Shown piece after piece: positions 1 through 5,827 of a stretch of DNA of 9,206 bases. Position 1 is the first letter of the stretch. Each line of letters begins with the position of its first letter. The DNA lies in NCBI GenBank assembly GCA_003136335.1, contig PLEA01000574.1:1-9206 (forward strand), in the 5' to 3' direction. The notes under the pieces were generated by a model. That model did not search any database and was not told the DNA's origin. It saw nothing but the letters and a program-made list of their open reading frames with translations. This DNA comes from Acidobacteriaceae bacterium. Lineage in GTDB: Bacteria; Acidobacteriota; Terriglobia; Terriglobales; SbA1. A program made the translations under genes and the position numbers.

Positions 1-85
1 CGGGGCTGGAATCTTGTAGTTTCATTCCGCCTCTTGCCCCGAAATTTAGTTCTCCCGCACCCACTTAGCCCCTGAGATTTGCTCT

Positions 86-502
86 TTACTTCTTCTCCGC
101 CGCCCTGAAATCCAACGCCGCCGAATTCATGCAATAGCGCAGTCCCGTCGGCGCCGGACCGTCCTCAAACACATGCCCCAGATGCGCGTCGCACTTCGCG
201 CAGCGAACTTCAGTCCGCACCATGCCGAATTTCGAATCCCGATGCTCGACCACATTGCTGGCCTCCTCGGGCTTATAGAAACTCGGCCAACCCGTCCCGG
301 AGTTAAACTTCGTCTGCGAATCGAACAGCGGCGCCCCGCAGCATACGCAGTGATACATCCCCGGCTCTTTCGTGTTCCAATACTTCCCGGTAAACGCGCA
401 CTCGGTCCCCGCCTCGCGCGTCACGTGATACTGCTCGTCGCTCAGGTGCTTCTTCCACTCCGCCTCAGTTTTCGCGATCTTCTCTGCAGTCTTTTCGACC
501 AT
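86..502 (-). CDS. msrB: Peptide-methionine (R)-S-oxide reductase
   Basis: This enzyme reduces the R epimer of methionine sulfoxide in proteins and repairs oxidative damage; there is no signal peptide, so it should act in the cytoplasm. The 138 aa product is of normal length for a single-domain MsrB. Zinc is held by two CxxC pairs, C52/C55 and C101/C104. The catalytic cysteine is C124 in the RYCMNSAAL motif, and the SGTGWPSF substrate-binding motif lies at residues 68-75. The usual resolving cysteine in that motif (SGCGW in E. coli) is Thr70 here. C35 in [10 protein letters not shown] is in a position where some MsrBs, such as that of Xanthomonas, carry an alternative resolving cysteine. The ATG is supported by a GGAG ribosome site at 510-513 with 7 nt spacing. 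It lies 68 bp downstream of the flavin reductase gene on the same strand and may be co-transcribed with it. Confidence 0.96.
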   Translation of the reverse strand: MVEKTAEKIAKTEAEWKKHLSDEQYHVTREAGTECAFTGKYWNTKEPGMYHCVCCGAPLFDSQTKFNSGTGWPSFYKPEEASNVVEHRDSKFGMVRTEVRCAKCDAHLGHVFEDGPAPTGLRYCMNSAALDFRAAEKK

Positions 503-570
503 GAATCAACTCCATTCTGATCATTCGTTTCGACAAGGGTTGGATGTTTCAATCCGGCAAAAGTGACACC

Positions 571-1071
571 CTAATTCTCCACATCCTTTCCCACCTTCCG
601 ATACTGCCCCCGGAAGAAGAGCAACGGCTCGCCCTCCCGCACCACCACATCCTCTACCTCTGCAATAAAGATGGTATGGTCGCCAGCCTCCTCCGCCGAA
701 TGCAGACGACACTCCAAGTACGCCAGCGACCCCTGCAACATTGGTGTTCCGTGCTTGGTGCGTTCAAACCGTGCCCCAGCCTCCACCTCGGCGTGTTCGT
801 GCGTGCGCTCCGGGAGCGCGTAATACTCCGAGATCGCGCGCTGATCCTCGCACAGCACATTGATCCCGAATCGTTTCTTGGCGTGCAGATGCGCGTGGGT
901 CCGAGTGTTGTGATCCACGCAAACCAGCACCAGCAGCGGATCGAGCGACACCGAGGCAAATGCATTGGCCGTCATGCCATGGACCTCGCCGTCGAGGTCC
1001 AGAGTGATGATCGTCACCCCGGTGGCGAAGCATCCCATCGCTCGTCGAAACTCTGAAGAATCCAAGCCCAT
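571..1071 (-). CDS. Flavin reductase-like FMN-binding split-barrel protein
   Basis: The 166 aa product matches the flavin reductase domain family (HpaC-like small subunits), which bind FMN in a split beta-barrel and reduce flavin with NAD(P)H, often for a partner monooxygenase. Seen directly: the N-terminal FRRAMGCFATGVTIIT segment (8-23), the FMN-binding segment GMTANAFASVSLDP (32-45), GDHTIFIAEV (130-139), and the closing PLLFFRGQYR (149-158). This is the full length of the family. The ATG at 1071 is the first possible start, because an in-frame stop lies at 1102-1104 with no alternative start between. No Shine-Dalgarno sequence is visible: the space in front of the ATG is taken by a palindromic repeat. 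The gene is divergent from the F420 operon, and its substrate cannot be read from sequence. An FMN reductase is most likely; a role with F420 is conceivable because F420-dependent reductases also use split-barrel folds. Confidence 0.9.
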   Translation of the reverse strand: MGLDSSEFRRAMGCFATGVTIITLDLDGEVHGMTANAFASVSLDPLLVLVCVDHNTRTHAHLHAKKRFGINVLCEDQRAISEYYALPERTHEHAEVEAGARFERTKHGTPMLQGSLAYLECRLHSAEEAGDHTIFIAEVEDVVVREGEPLLFFRGQYRKVGKDVEN

Positions 1072-1074
1072 ATC

Positions 1075-1153
1075 GTAGAGACGTTGCTTGCAAGGTCTCT
1101 CTCACCATCGTTCCTGGTGCCGCCAGTGGAGACGTAGCAAGCTACGCCTCTAC
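1075..1153. repeat. Paired inverted palindromic repeats (REP/BIME-like)
   Basis: Two related units of about 25 bp face each other. Unit 1 (1075-1101) starts GTAGAGACGTTGCTTGCAAG and is itself palindromic (GAGAC...GTCTC). Unit 2 (1129-1153) read on the minus strand starts GTAGAGGCGTAGCTTGCTAC and matches unit 1 at most positions. Between them is a small hairpin, CACCA (1103-1107) and TGGTG (1115-1119). The whole has the form of a bacterial interspersed mosaic or a small non-autonomous palindromic element. It begins 4 bp from the flavin reductase start codon and fills most of the 122 bp between the two divergent genes, so it must overlap or replace their control signals. Whether it occurs elsewhere in the genome cannot be seen here. 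Confidence 0.75.
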
Positions 1154-1193
1154 GAGTTGTCGCCGCAACCGCCTACATTACCATGCCCCGCCG

Positions 1194-2423
1194 TTGTATC
1201 ATTCCATCAACGTGGCCGTCACCTCCATCACGTCGCCCGCATCGGACAGCCGCTCTGCATGCGCCTCCGTGCTCGCCAACGTGCGGCCCGACATCCCCAT
1301 CTCGCGCGAGGTTGCGCTGCAGCTGATTCGCTGCCCCGACGACGATCTCCCCAAGCTCCTCGCCGCCGCCCGCGCCGCCAAAAAGCGCTTCAAGCCCGGC
1401 GTCATCACCTACTCACGCAAAGTCTTTCTGCCGCTGACCAACCTCTGCCGCGACTACTGCGGATACTGCATCTTCCGCCGCGATCCCGGCGATCCCGGCG
1501 CGCACACCATGACTCCCGACGAAGTCCTCGCGGTCGCCCGCGCCGGCGAAAAACTCGGATGCACCGAAGCCCTCTTCAGTCTGGGCGACAAGCCCGAACT
1601 ACTCTTCCCCGAGATGCGCGAAACCCTGCGCCACCTCGGCTACAAGTCCACGCTGCACTATCTCGAGGCCATGTGCGAACTCGTGCTGCGCGAGACCACC
1701 CTGCTGCCACACCCGAATCCCGGCCTGCTCAGCGCGGAATGGATCGCGCGACTGGCCGCCGTCTCGCCCAGCATGGGCCTGATGCTCGAAACTACGAACG
1801 CCGCGCTGCTGGCCGCAGGCGCGGCTCACGACAGCGCTCCCGACAAAGTCCCGGCCAAGCGCCTGCGCACCATCGAAGACGCCGGCAAACAAAATATTCC
1901 ATTCACCACGGGCTTGTTAATCGGAATCGGGGAATCCACAGAAGACCGCGTCGACACGCTGCTCGCGATCCGTGATTTGCACGAGCGCTACGGACACATC
2001 CAGGAAGTGATCGTGCAAAACTTCCGCGTCAAGCCCGCCATTCCCATGGCCAACTGGCCCGAGCCCACCCGCGGCGAGATGCTCCGCGCCGTGGCGGTAG
2101 CTCGCTTGTTACTCCCCAACGTCAATATTCAGGCCCCACCCAATCTCTCCGCGCCTTACTATGATGACTTAGTCGATGCTGGGATCAACGATTGGGGAGG
2201 AATTTCGCCACTGACCCCTGACTACATCAATCCGGAAAAGCCCTGGCCGCACCTGGAACAACTGCGTCTGCGCACCGAAGCCAAGGGATTCGCCTTGCGC
2301 CAGCGTCTTCCGGTGTACCCCGAATTTCTTTCCGCCGTAACCGCACGGCCCGGCCTCTTGTCAGAAAAAGTGCGCGCCGCCTCAGACGATCACGGTCTGG
2401 TCAAAACAAAGAGGCCCGAATGA
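1194..2423 (+). CDS. cofG: 7,8-didemethyl-8-hydroxy-5-deazariboflavin synthase, CofG subunit
   Basis: CofG is a radical SAM enzyme that, with CofH, makes the F420 chromophore Fo from the tyrosine adduct of a ribityl-uracil. The 409 aa product (from the first start) carries the [4Fe-4S]/SAM motif CX3CX2C at C85, C89 and C92 (LCRDYCGYC), preceded by VITYSRKVFLPLTNLC, which is characteristic of CofG. SLGDKPE follows at 129-135. It is a stand-alone CofG, not the CofG-CofH fusion (FbiC) of actinobacteria. The start is uncertain: TTG at 1194 is the longest choice, GTG at 1212, 1269 or 1281 are in frame, and none has a clear ribosome site. The nearby ATG at 1183 is out of frame. The gene ends in an ATGA overlap with cofD, so the two are translationally coupled. 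CofH is not in the window. Confidence 0.94.
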   Translation: MYHSINVAVTSITSPASDSRSACASVLANVRPDIPISREVALQLIRCPDDDLPKLLAAARAAKKRFKPGVITYSRKVFLPLTNLCRDYCGYCIFRRDPGDPGAHTMTPDEVLAVARAGEKLGCTEALFSLGDKPELLFPEMRETLRHLGYKSTLHYLEAMCELVLRETTLLPHPNPGLLSAEWIARLAAVSPSMGLMLETTNAALLAAGAAHDSAPDKVPAKRLRTIEDAGKQNIPFTTGLLIGIGESTEDRVDTLLAIRDLHERYGHIQEVIVQNFRVKPAIPMANWPEPTRGEMLRAVAVARLLLPNVNIQAPPNLSAPYYDDLVDAGINDWGGISPLTPDYINPEKPWPHLEQLRLRTEAKGFALRQRLPVYPEFLSAVTARPGLLSEKVRAASDDHGLVKTKRPE

Positions 2424-3409
2424 TCTGCGTCCTCAGCGGCGGCACCGGCGGCGCAAAGTTCGTCGATGGACTGCAGCAGGTTATGCCCGCCGAGGAAATC
2501 ACCCTGGTCGTCAACACCGGCGATGACCTGCTCTGGTGGGGCCTCTACGTTTCCCCCGACATCGATTCCATCACTTACGTGCTCTCCGGCATGCTCAGCC
2601 GCGAACGCGGATGGGGCGTGAAAGGCGACACCTTCCTCTGCCTGCAGGCCATGGGACAACTCGGCGAGCCCACATGGTTCCACACCGGCGACCGCGATCT
2701 CGCCATGCACCTGCTGCGTTCGCGTCTGCTCGCCGAAGGCAAGACGCTCTCCGATGCCACGGCGGTCATCTCTGAAAAGCTCGGCGTGAAAGCGCGCGTT
2801 CTCCCCATGAGCGATTCGCGCGTCGAGACCCGCGTGGATACGCCCGTCGGCGAGTTGAGCTTTGAAGAATATTTCGTGCAGCGCTGGTATCAGGACCCGG
2901 TGAACTCGGTTCGTTTCGCGGGAGCCTCCGACGCGGAACCCGCGCCGGGTGTGATCGACGCCATCGTCTCCGCCGACGCAGTGATTATCGCTCCGAGCAA
3001 TCCCATCACCAGCATCGGTCCAATCCTGGCCGTGCCCGGCATTCGCGAAGCGTTGCTGCGCGTTCGTGGAAAAGTGGCCGCCATCAGCCCAATCGTCGGC
3101 AGTGCTCCCGTCGCGGGTCCGGCGGGTATTCTTATGGCCGCGCAAGGGCTCCCCTGCTCGATTGTCGGCGTAGCCCATGCCTACGAGGATTTCATCGACA
3201 TTCTGGTCTGCGACAACCGCGACACCCGCGCTGCCGAACTACTCCGCGCCAACGGCTTGAGCGTCCAGTGTACGCAAACCATCATGCGCAACGCCGAAGA
3301 CAAAGCGACTCTCGCGCGCGAGGTGCTCTCCTACGTTTCGGAAGCTCCCCGCACACCCGACGAGCCCCGGGCCGGCGCCGCCTTTCGACGTTTGGATCCT
3401 CAGCCGTGA
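2420..3409 (+). CDS. cofD: 2-phospho-L-lactate (or phosphoenolpyruvate) transferase CofD/FbiA
   Basis: CofD transfers the phospho-acid moiety from a GDP-activated precursor to Fo, giving F420-0 (or dehydro-F420-0 when the precursor derives from PEP). The 329 aa length is normal. Motifs seen: the N-terminal SGGTGGAK loop (6-13), VVNTGDD (30-36), SPDIDS (45-50), WFHTGDRDLA (86-95) and APSNPITSIGPIL (191-203), all typical of the family. The ATG overlaps the cofG stop as ATGA, and a GAGG ribosome site lies at 2411-2414 with 5 nt spacing. Its own stop overlaps the GTG start of cofC. The last 25 or so residues, from about APRTPDEPRAG onward, are low-complexity and look like a loose tail. The sequence does not tell which phospho-acid is used. 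Confidence 0.96.
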   Translation: MICVLSGGTGGAKFVDGLQQVMPAEEITLVVNTGDDLLWWGLYVSPDIDSITYVLSGMLSRERGWGVKGDTFLCLQAMGQLGEPTWFHTGDRDLAMHLLRSRLLAEGKTLSDATAVISEKLGVKARVLPMSDSRVETRVDTPVGELSFEEYFVQRWYQDPVNSVRFAGASDAEPAPGVIDAIVSADAVIIAPSNPITSIGPILAVPGIREALLRVRGKVAAISPIVGSAPVAGPAGILMAAQGLPCSIVGVAHAYEDFIDILVCDNRDTRAAELLRANGLSVQCTQTIMRNAEDKATLAREVLSYVSEAPRTPDEPRAGAAFRRLDPQP

Positions 3410-4077
3410 TTCTCGTCCCGGTCAAGAATCTGTCTTCGGCAAAGCAGCGCCTGGCGGCCGTTCTCGATCAGCCGTCCCGCACCGCGCTGGCGCAGGCCAT
3501 GCTGCATGACGTGCTCGCCACGCTGCACAACTGGAAAAATCGCTCGCAAGTCGCAGTCGTCAGCAGCGATCCCTACGCGTTAAAGCTGGCCGAAGAATAT
3601 AAATTCGAAATCATCCCCGACGTCGACAATCCCGGAGAAACCGGCGCGATCGAGATGGCCACCCGCATCTGCGTCGAGCGCGGCGCTGATAGCACCCTGG
3701 TGATCCCGGCCGACATTCCGCTGATTCAATCCTGGGAGCTCGACGAAATCCTGAAGTACGCGCCCGCCGAAGGCAGCGTACTCGTCCCCGCCGCCGACGG
3801 ACGTGGCACCAACGCCGCCTTCCGCCGTCCCGCAAATCTGTTCCCGCTGCGCTTCGGCAATGACAGCTTCAAACCGCATTACGCCGCCGCGCAAGCCACC
3901 GGCAAGCCGTGCATCGTGCTGCAACTCTCGGGAATTGCAGTCGACGTCGATAATCCCTCGGATCTGAAAGAGCTCCTAGCGTCCCCCGGCAAAACCCGCT
4001 CCCAGAGCCTGACTCGCGAATATGCCCGCGCAAGCACAGGCCGTGTGGGGAGGGGCGACTCGCCCGTCCATCCGTAG
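3406..4077 (+). CDS. cofC: Phospholactate/phosphoenolpyruvate guanylyltransferase CofC/FbiD
   Basis: CofC couples GTP to a three-carbon phospho-acid (2-phospholactate, PEP or, in some bacteria, 3-phosphoglycerate) to make the unstable GDP-linked donor for CofD. The 223 aa product has the nucleotidyltransferase N-terminus ILVPVKNLSSAKQRL (2-16), the metal-binding segment VIPADIPLI (99-107), DGRGTNAAF (131-139), FGNDSFKPH (150-158) and GIAVDVDNPSDL (176-187). I chose GTG at 3406 because the family motif starts at residue 2 and the GTGA junction overlaps the cofD stop; an upstream in-frame start at 3268 would lie deep inside cofD. The ribosome site is weak, as expected for coupled translation. 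The family fold ends near residue 200. The extra tail, residues 215-222, is encoded by a palindromic repeat at 4049-4069. Confidence 0.93.
   Translation: MILVPVKNLSSAKQRLAAVLDQPSRTALAQAMLHDVLATLHNWKNRSQVAVVSSDPYALKLAEEYKFEIIPDVDNPGETGAIEMATRICVERGADSTLVIPADIPLIQSWELDEILKYAPAEGSVLVPAADGRGTNAAFRRPANLFPLRFGNDSFKPHYAAAQATGKPCIVLQLSGIAVDVDNPSDLKELLASPGKTRSQSLTREYARASTGRVGRGDSPVHP
4049..4069. repeat. REP-like palindrome within the 3' end of cofC
   Basis: A 21 bp near-perfect palindrome: left arm GGAGGGGCGA (4049-4058), centre C, right arm TCGCCCGTCC (4060-4069), with one mismatch between the 10-base arms. It is read as codons 215-222 of cofC, just before the stop at 4075-4077. A GC-rich palindrome of this kind at a gene end resembles REP elements and may affect transcript ends or mRNA stability. 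It has no T-tract, so it is not a standard terminator. Confidence 0.6.
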
Positions 4078-4095
4078 AGAACGGCACAGGTTCTC
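4077..4095. repeat. Short inverted repeat after cofC
   Basis: GAGAAC (4077-4082) and GTTCTC (4090-4095) form a perfect 6 bp stem around a 7-base loop, directly after the cofC stop codon. It lies between the convergent cofC and the unknown membrane protein gene. There is no run of T, so a role as a factor-independent terminator is doubtful. The preceding CGTAGAGA resembles the outer end of the repeat units at 1075-1153, which may be chance. Confidence 0.4.
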
Positions 4096-4129
4096 ACGCA
4101 CACCCTTCAGCCCCTGAGGCAGGCTGCAT

Positions 4130-4864
4130 TCACGATCCGGGCGAACCCGCCTTGATCTCCGCCGCCTTGCCGTCGTGATAGAGAATCACCAGCGGCTTCC
4201 CTCCATTCGGATAGCGCACCGTCTTTTCATAAGAACTTCCCGAGTCCGGCACGCCCATGCCGATCGCGAAATCCGCCTGCATCTCGTTCATTCCTAACTT
4301 CACCTGGTGCTGCTCCACCGCCTGCCACACGTCGGCCGACCAGTGCTTGTACAAGTCGCGCGGATCCTCCACGAAAAACATCTCGTCGGAATAAATCTTG
4401 TACTGCCCGTCCGCCTCAAACCCAATCGGCACCGCGTACGTCTTCCCTTCGTTTTGAAATACGGCCATCACTTGCAACCGCTGGCCGGGGCCCGCAGGCT
4501 TCGCCGTGACCACATCCTGGACCTGCAATTTTTCGATCGGCAGCAGCATCCCCGCCTCGTGCACGAAGTCAACCTGCTTGTCCGCCGCGTCGTAGCGATA
4601 GTATGTATAGCGATATCCTTCTTTGACCCATACCGGCTGCTGGGTAAGTTGTTTGGCGCTCTTCAGATCGTAGGGATAAAGCTTCTTGGGGTTGACGTAG
4701 TAGTCAGGATTAGAATAACCAACGTTCACCGCCTGCTTCGGTTTCTCGGCCGCGACCTTATCTTCATGGCGCTGGTACAGAATGTAGCCCGCACGCAATC
4801 CCGCGACTACCATTGCGAGCAGCAGTGCCAGTTGTAACTTGTGCTTCGCCTCTGCACTGAACAT
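4130..4864 (-). CDS. Membrane-anchored protein of unknown function with possible BamE-like C-terminal domain
   Basis: I do not recognise this 244 aa protein as a named family. Residues 1-8 are short and charged, followed by one hydrophobic helix at about 9-30 (LQLALLLAMVVAGLRAGYIL). It is therefore probably a type II anchor with the rest outside the membrane. Residues 40-100 are tyrosine-rich with many YxxY-like patterns. Residues 100-165 look beta-rich (IEKLQVQDVVTA, YAVPIGFEADGQYKIY). Residues 186-237 (HQVKLGMNEMQADFAIGMG, then RYPNGGKPLVILYHDGKAAEI) follow the layout of SmpA/OmlA (BamE) domains, where a 'V..GM....v...lG.P' helix pair is followed by a strand ending in 'dGkv..i'. This similarity is by eye only. 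The gene is convergent with cofC and divergent from the SufT-like gene. No Shine-Dalgarno sequence is seen before the ATG. Confidence 0.8.
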   Translation of the reverse strand: MFSAEAKHKLQLALLLAMVVAGLRAGYILYQRHEDKVAAEKPKQAVNVGYSNPDYYVNPKKLYPYDLKSAKQLTQQPVWVKEGYRYTYYRYDAADKQVDFVHEAGMLLPIEKLQVQDVVTAKPAGPGQRLQVMAVFQNEGKTYAVPIGFEADGQYKIYSDEMFFVEDPRDLYKHWSADVWQAVEQHQVKLGMNEMQADFAIGMGVPDSGSSYEKTVRYPNGGKPLVILYHDGKAAEIKAGSPGS

Positions 4865-4870
4865 GGGAGA

Positions 4871-4879
4871 ACTGTACCA
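4871..4879 (-). promoter_or_regulatory. Possible extended -10 promoter giving a leaderless transcript
   Basis: On the minus strand TGGTACAGT (rightmost base 4879) fits an extended -10 element (TGnTANNNT), with TACAGT at 4871-4876. It ends 6 bases before the ATG of the unknown membrane protein at 4864. A start at that spacing would fall at or near the start codon, which would explain the absent ribosome site. A TTGACC lies further upstream, but about 22 bases from TACAGT, which is too far for a standard -35. This rests on short motifs only. Confidence 0.3.
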
Positions 4880-4933
4880 AGTTTCCAGCCGCAGCCGGGG
4901 TCAACCCGTCAGACCGCAGCTATAAGGTAAACT

Positions 4934-4944
4934 GGAAGAGAGGT
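4934..4944 (+). promoter_or_regulatory. Ribosome binding site of the SufT-like gene
   Basis: The purine-rich stretch GGAAGAGAGGT ends 10 bases before the ATG at 4955. It supports that start, and no longer start is better placed. Confidence 0.7.
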
Positions 4945-4954
4945 AATTCCCGCA

Positions 4955-5290
4955 ATGGCCGCTATCACCGAACAAGACGTCCTGAGCGCCCTGAAGAGCT
5001 GCTACGATCCGGAGATTCCGGTCAACATAGTCGACCTAGGCCTGATCTACAAAGTGGATTTTGCCTCCGCGCCCACCGAGAAACCCGAAGAATCGAAGCA
5101 GGATGTCACCGTCGAAATGACCCTGACCGCGCAAGGCTGCCCCGAGCACGTGAACATCAGCGCCCAGGTTAAATCCCGCGTCGAGCAGTTATCCGGGGTC
5201 AGCAACTGCACCGTGAATGTGGTGTGGACTCCGCCCTGGACCCCCGAACGCCTGAGCCCGGAAGCCAGAAAACAACTCGGCATCGAGTAA
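4955..5290 (+). CDS. MIP18/DUF59-family iron-sulfur cluster assembly protein (SufT-like)
   Basis: The 111 aa product is a single-domain MIP18 (DUF59) protein, the group that includes bacterial SufT and the PaaD-type proteins and helps mature Fe-S proteins in the cytoplasm. Seen: YDPEIPVNIVDLGLIY (17-32), MTLTAQGCP (55-63) with the conserved cysteine C62, and the C-terminal signature VWTPPWTPERLS (90-101) followed by EARKQLG. A 14-residue charged insert (about 37-50, ASAPTEKPEESKQD) separates two strands and looks like a loop. The gene stands alone, not in a suf operon, and is divergent from the unknown membrane protein. Nearby CofG is an Fe-S enzyme, but nothing beyond distance links the two. 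It could equally be named PaaD-like; no phenylacetate genes are present. Confidence 0.9.
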   Translation: MAAITEQDVLSALKSCYDPEIPVNIVDLGLIYKVDFASAPTEKPEESKQDVTVEMTLTAQGCPEHVNISAQVKSRVEQLSGVSNCTVNVVWTPPWTPERLSPEARKQLGIE

Positions 5291-5334
5291 CGGCACCCCA
5301 ACCGCAGGTTTCCAGCCTCCATCGAAAGGCTTCA

Positions 5335-5437
5335 AGCGCTAAGATCGCCAAGAAATCCCGCTAGAGAATGCAAAGCAGTTGCGTCGCTTTTCTTCGCGTC
5401 CTTGGCGTTCCGTCTTCGCGATCTCTGCGGTCAAAAG
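5335..5437. repeat. Degenerate CGC-AAG type intergenic repeat, two opposed arms
   Basis: The gap 5291-5450 holds no gene. Its right arm (5384-5437), read on the minus strand, is a loose series of 8-9 base units such as ACCGCAGAG, ATCGCGAAG, ACGCCAAGG and ACGCGAAGA. Its left arm (5335-5354) shows the same kind of unit on the plus strand, AGCGCTAAGATCGCCAAGAA. The two arms thus face each other across about 30 bp. Similar degenerate 'cgcagag/cgcgaag' repeats are common between genes of several bacterial groups; their role is not known. It sits between the convergent ends of the SufT-like gene and the small membrane protein gene, and ends 13 bp before the latter's stop codon. Confidence 0.55.
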
Positions 5438-5450
5438 CTCTCCGCGTCGG

Positions 5451-5729
5451 CTATCCCAAGATTTCTTCCCAGGCTCCCGCACCGCTCCGCCCCGCGGCCT
5501 CGGTTATCCGCTTTCCCGCTTGCCCTGCCATGTCCATCACGCGCATGCCGCGTTCGAAATAGTCTGGCAGCGATTGCCGCACTCTTTCGAAATTTTCCGG
5601 ATATTCCGCCGCCAGCAGCGCCAGGCCAACGCCCGTAGCCAACATACCGGCCGGATATCTTTTCTTCATAAACAAAATCGCTGCCGCTCCGACCGAAGCA
5701 AGAAACACCGCTTTTTTCCACGAGTCCAT
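5451..5729 (-). CDS. Small membrane protein of unknown function, two predicted helices
   Basis: I do not recognise the family. From ATG at 5729 the product is 92 aa. It has two hydrophobic segments at about 7-21 (AVFLASVGAAAILFM) and 26-42 (PAGMLATGVGLALLAA), joined by the positive turn KKRY, which suggests a hairpin with the loop inside. A soluble tail of about 50 residues follows, beginning EYPENFERVRQSLPDYFERG, with amphipathic character and a Gly/Ala-rich end. The start is chosen because the strong ribosome site GAGGGGA (5734-5740) lies just upstream. An in-frame ATG at 5750 would add seven residues with only a weak AAGG, and longer starts up to 5912 would run into the next gene's upstream region and coding start. 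It is divergent from the P1 peptidase gene. Confidence 0.65.
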   Translation of the reverse strand: MDSWKKAVFLASVGAAAILFMKKRYPAGMLATGVGLALLAAEYPENFERVRQSLPDYFERGMRVMDMAGQAGKRITEAAGRSGAGAWEEILG

Positions 5730-5761
5730 AATTTTCCCCTCAAAAGACATGCCTTGCTGCG

Positions 5762-5767
5762 ATTGTA
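5762..5767 (-). promoter_or_regulatory. Possible -10 box of the small membrane protein gene
   Basis: TACAAT on the minus strand lies 33 bases upstream of the ATG at 5729, leaving room for the leader and the GAGGGGA ribosome site. No good -35 is found at the proper distance (TTCGGG at best). Confidence 0.3.
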
Positions 5768-5827
5768 CCGCAGCACGCCGCGGCCCGAACGCACCAAACG
5801 CCGCACCCATAGCCCCTTCCCATCCTT

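Noticed and set aside
544..1056. Plus-strand open frame of 170 codons opposite the flavin reductase
   Set aside because: It is antisense to a complete flavin reductase domain and shows no motif of its own.
1075..1153. CRISPR-like or attachment site reading of the repeat pair
   Set aside because: There are only two units, in inverted orientation, with no spacer series, no cas genes and no integrase or tRNA nearby.
1174..1179. TACATT as a -10 box for cofG
   Set aside because: No -35 element lies at a proper distance (TACGAG there), and it would leave only about 14 bases before the TTG; too weak to list.
1088..1975. Plus-strand open frame of 295 codons overlapping cofG in another frame
   Set aside because: The product is Arg/His/Pro-rich, typical of a shifted frame in GC-rich DNA. 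The cofG frame carries the radical SAM motif.
2390..3178. Minus-strand open frame of 262 codons opposite cofD
   Set aside because: It is a shadow of cofD with no recognisable motif and no ribosome site; cofD has all its family signatures.
3268..3405. Upstream extension of cofC
   Set aside because: The extension lies inside cofD and encodes low-complexity Arg-rich sequence; the family N-terminus begins right after GTG 3406.
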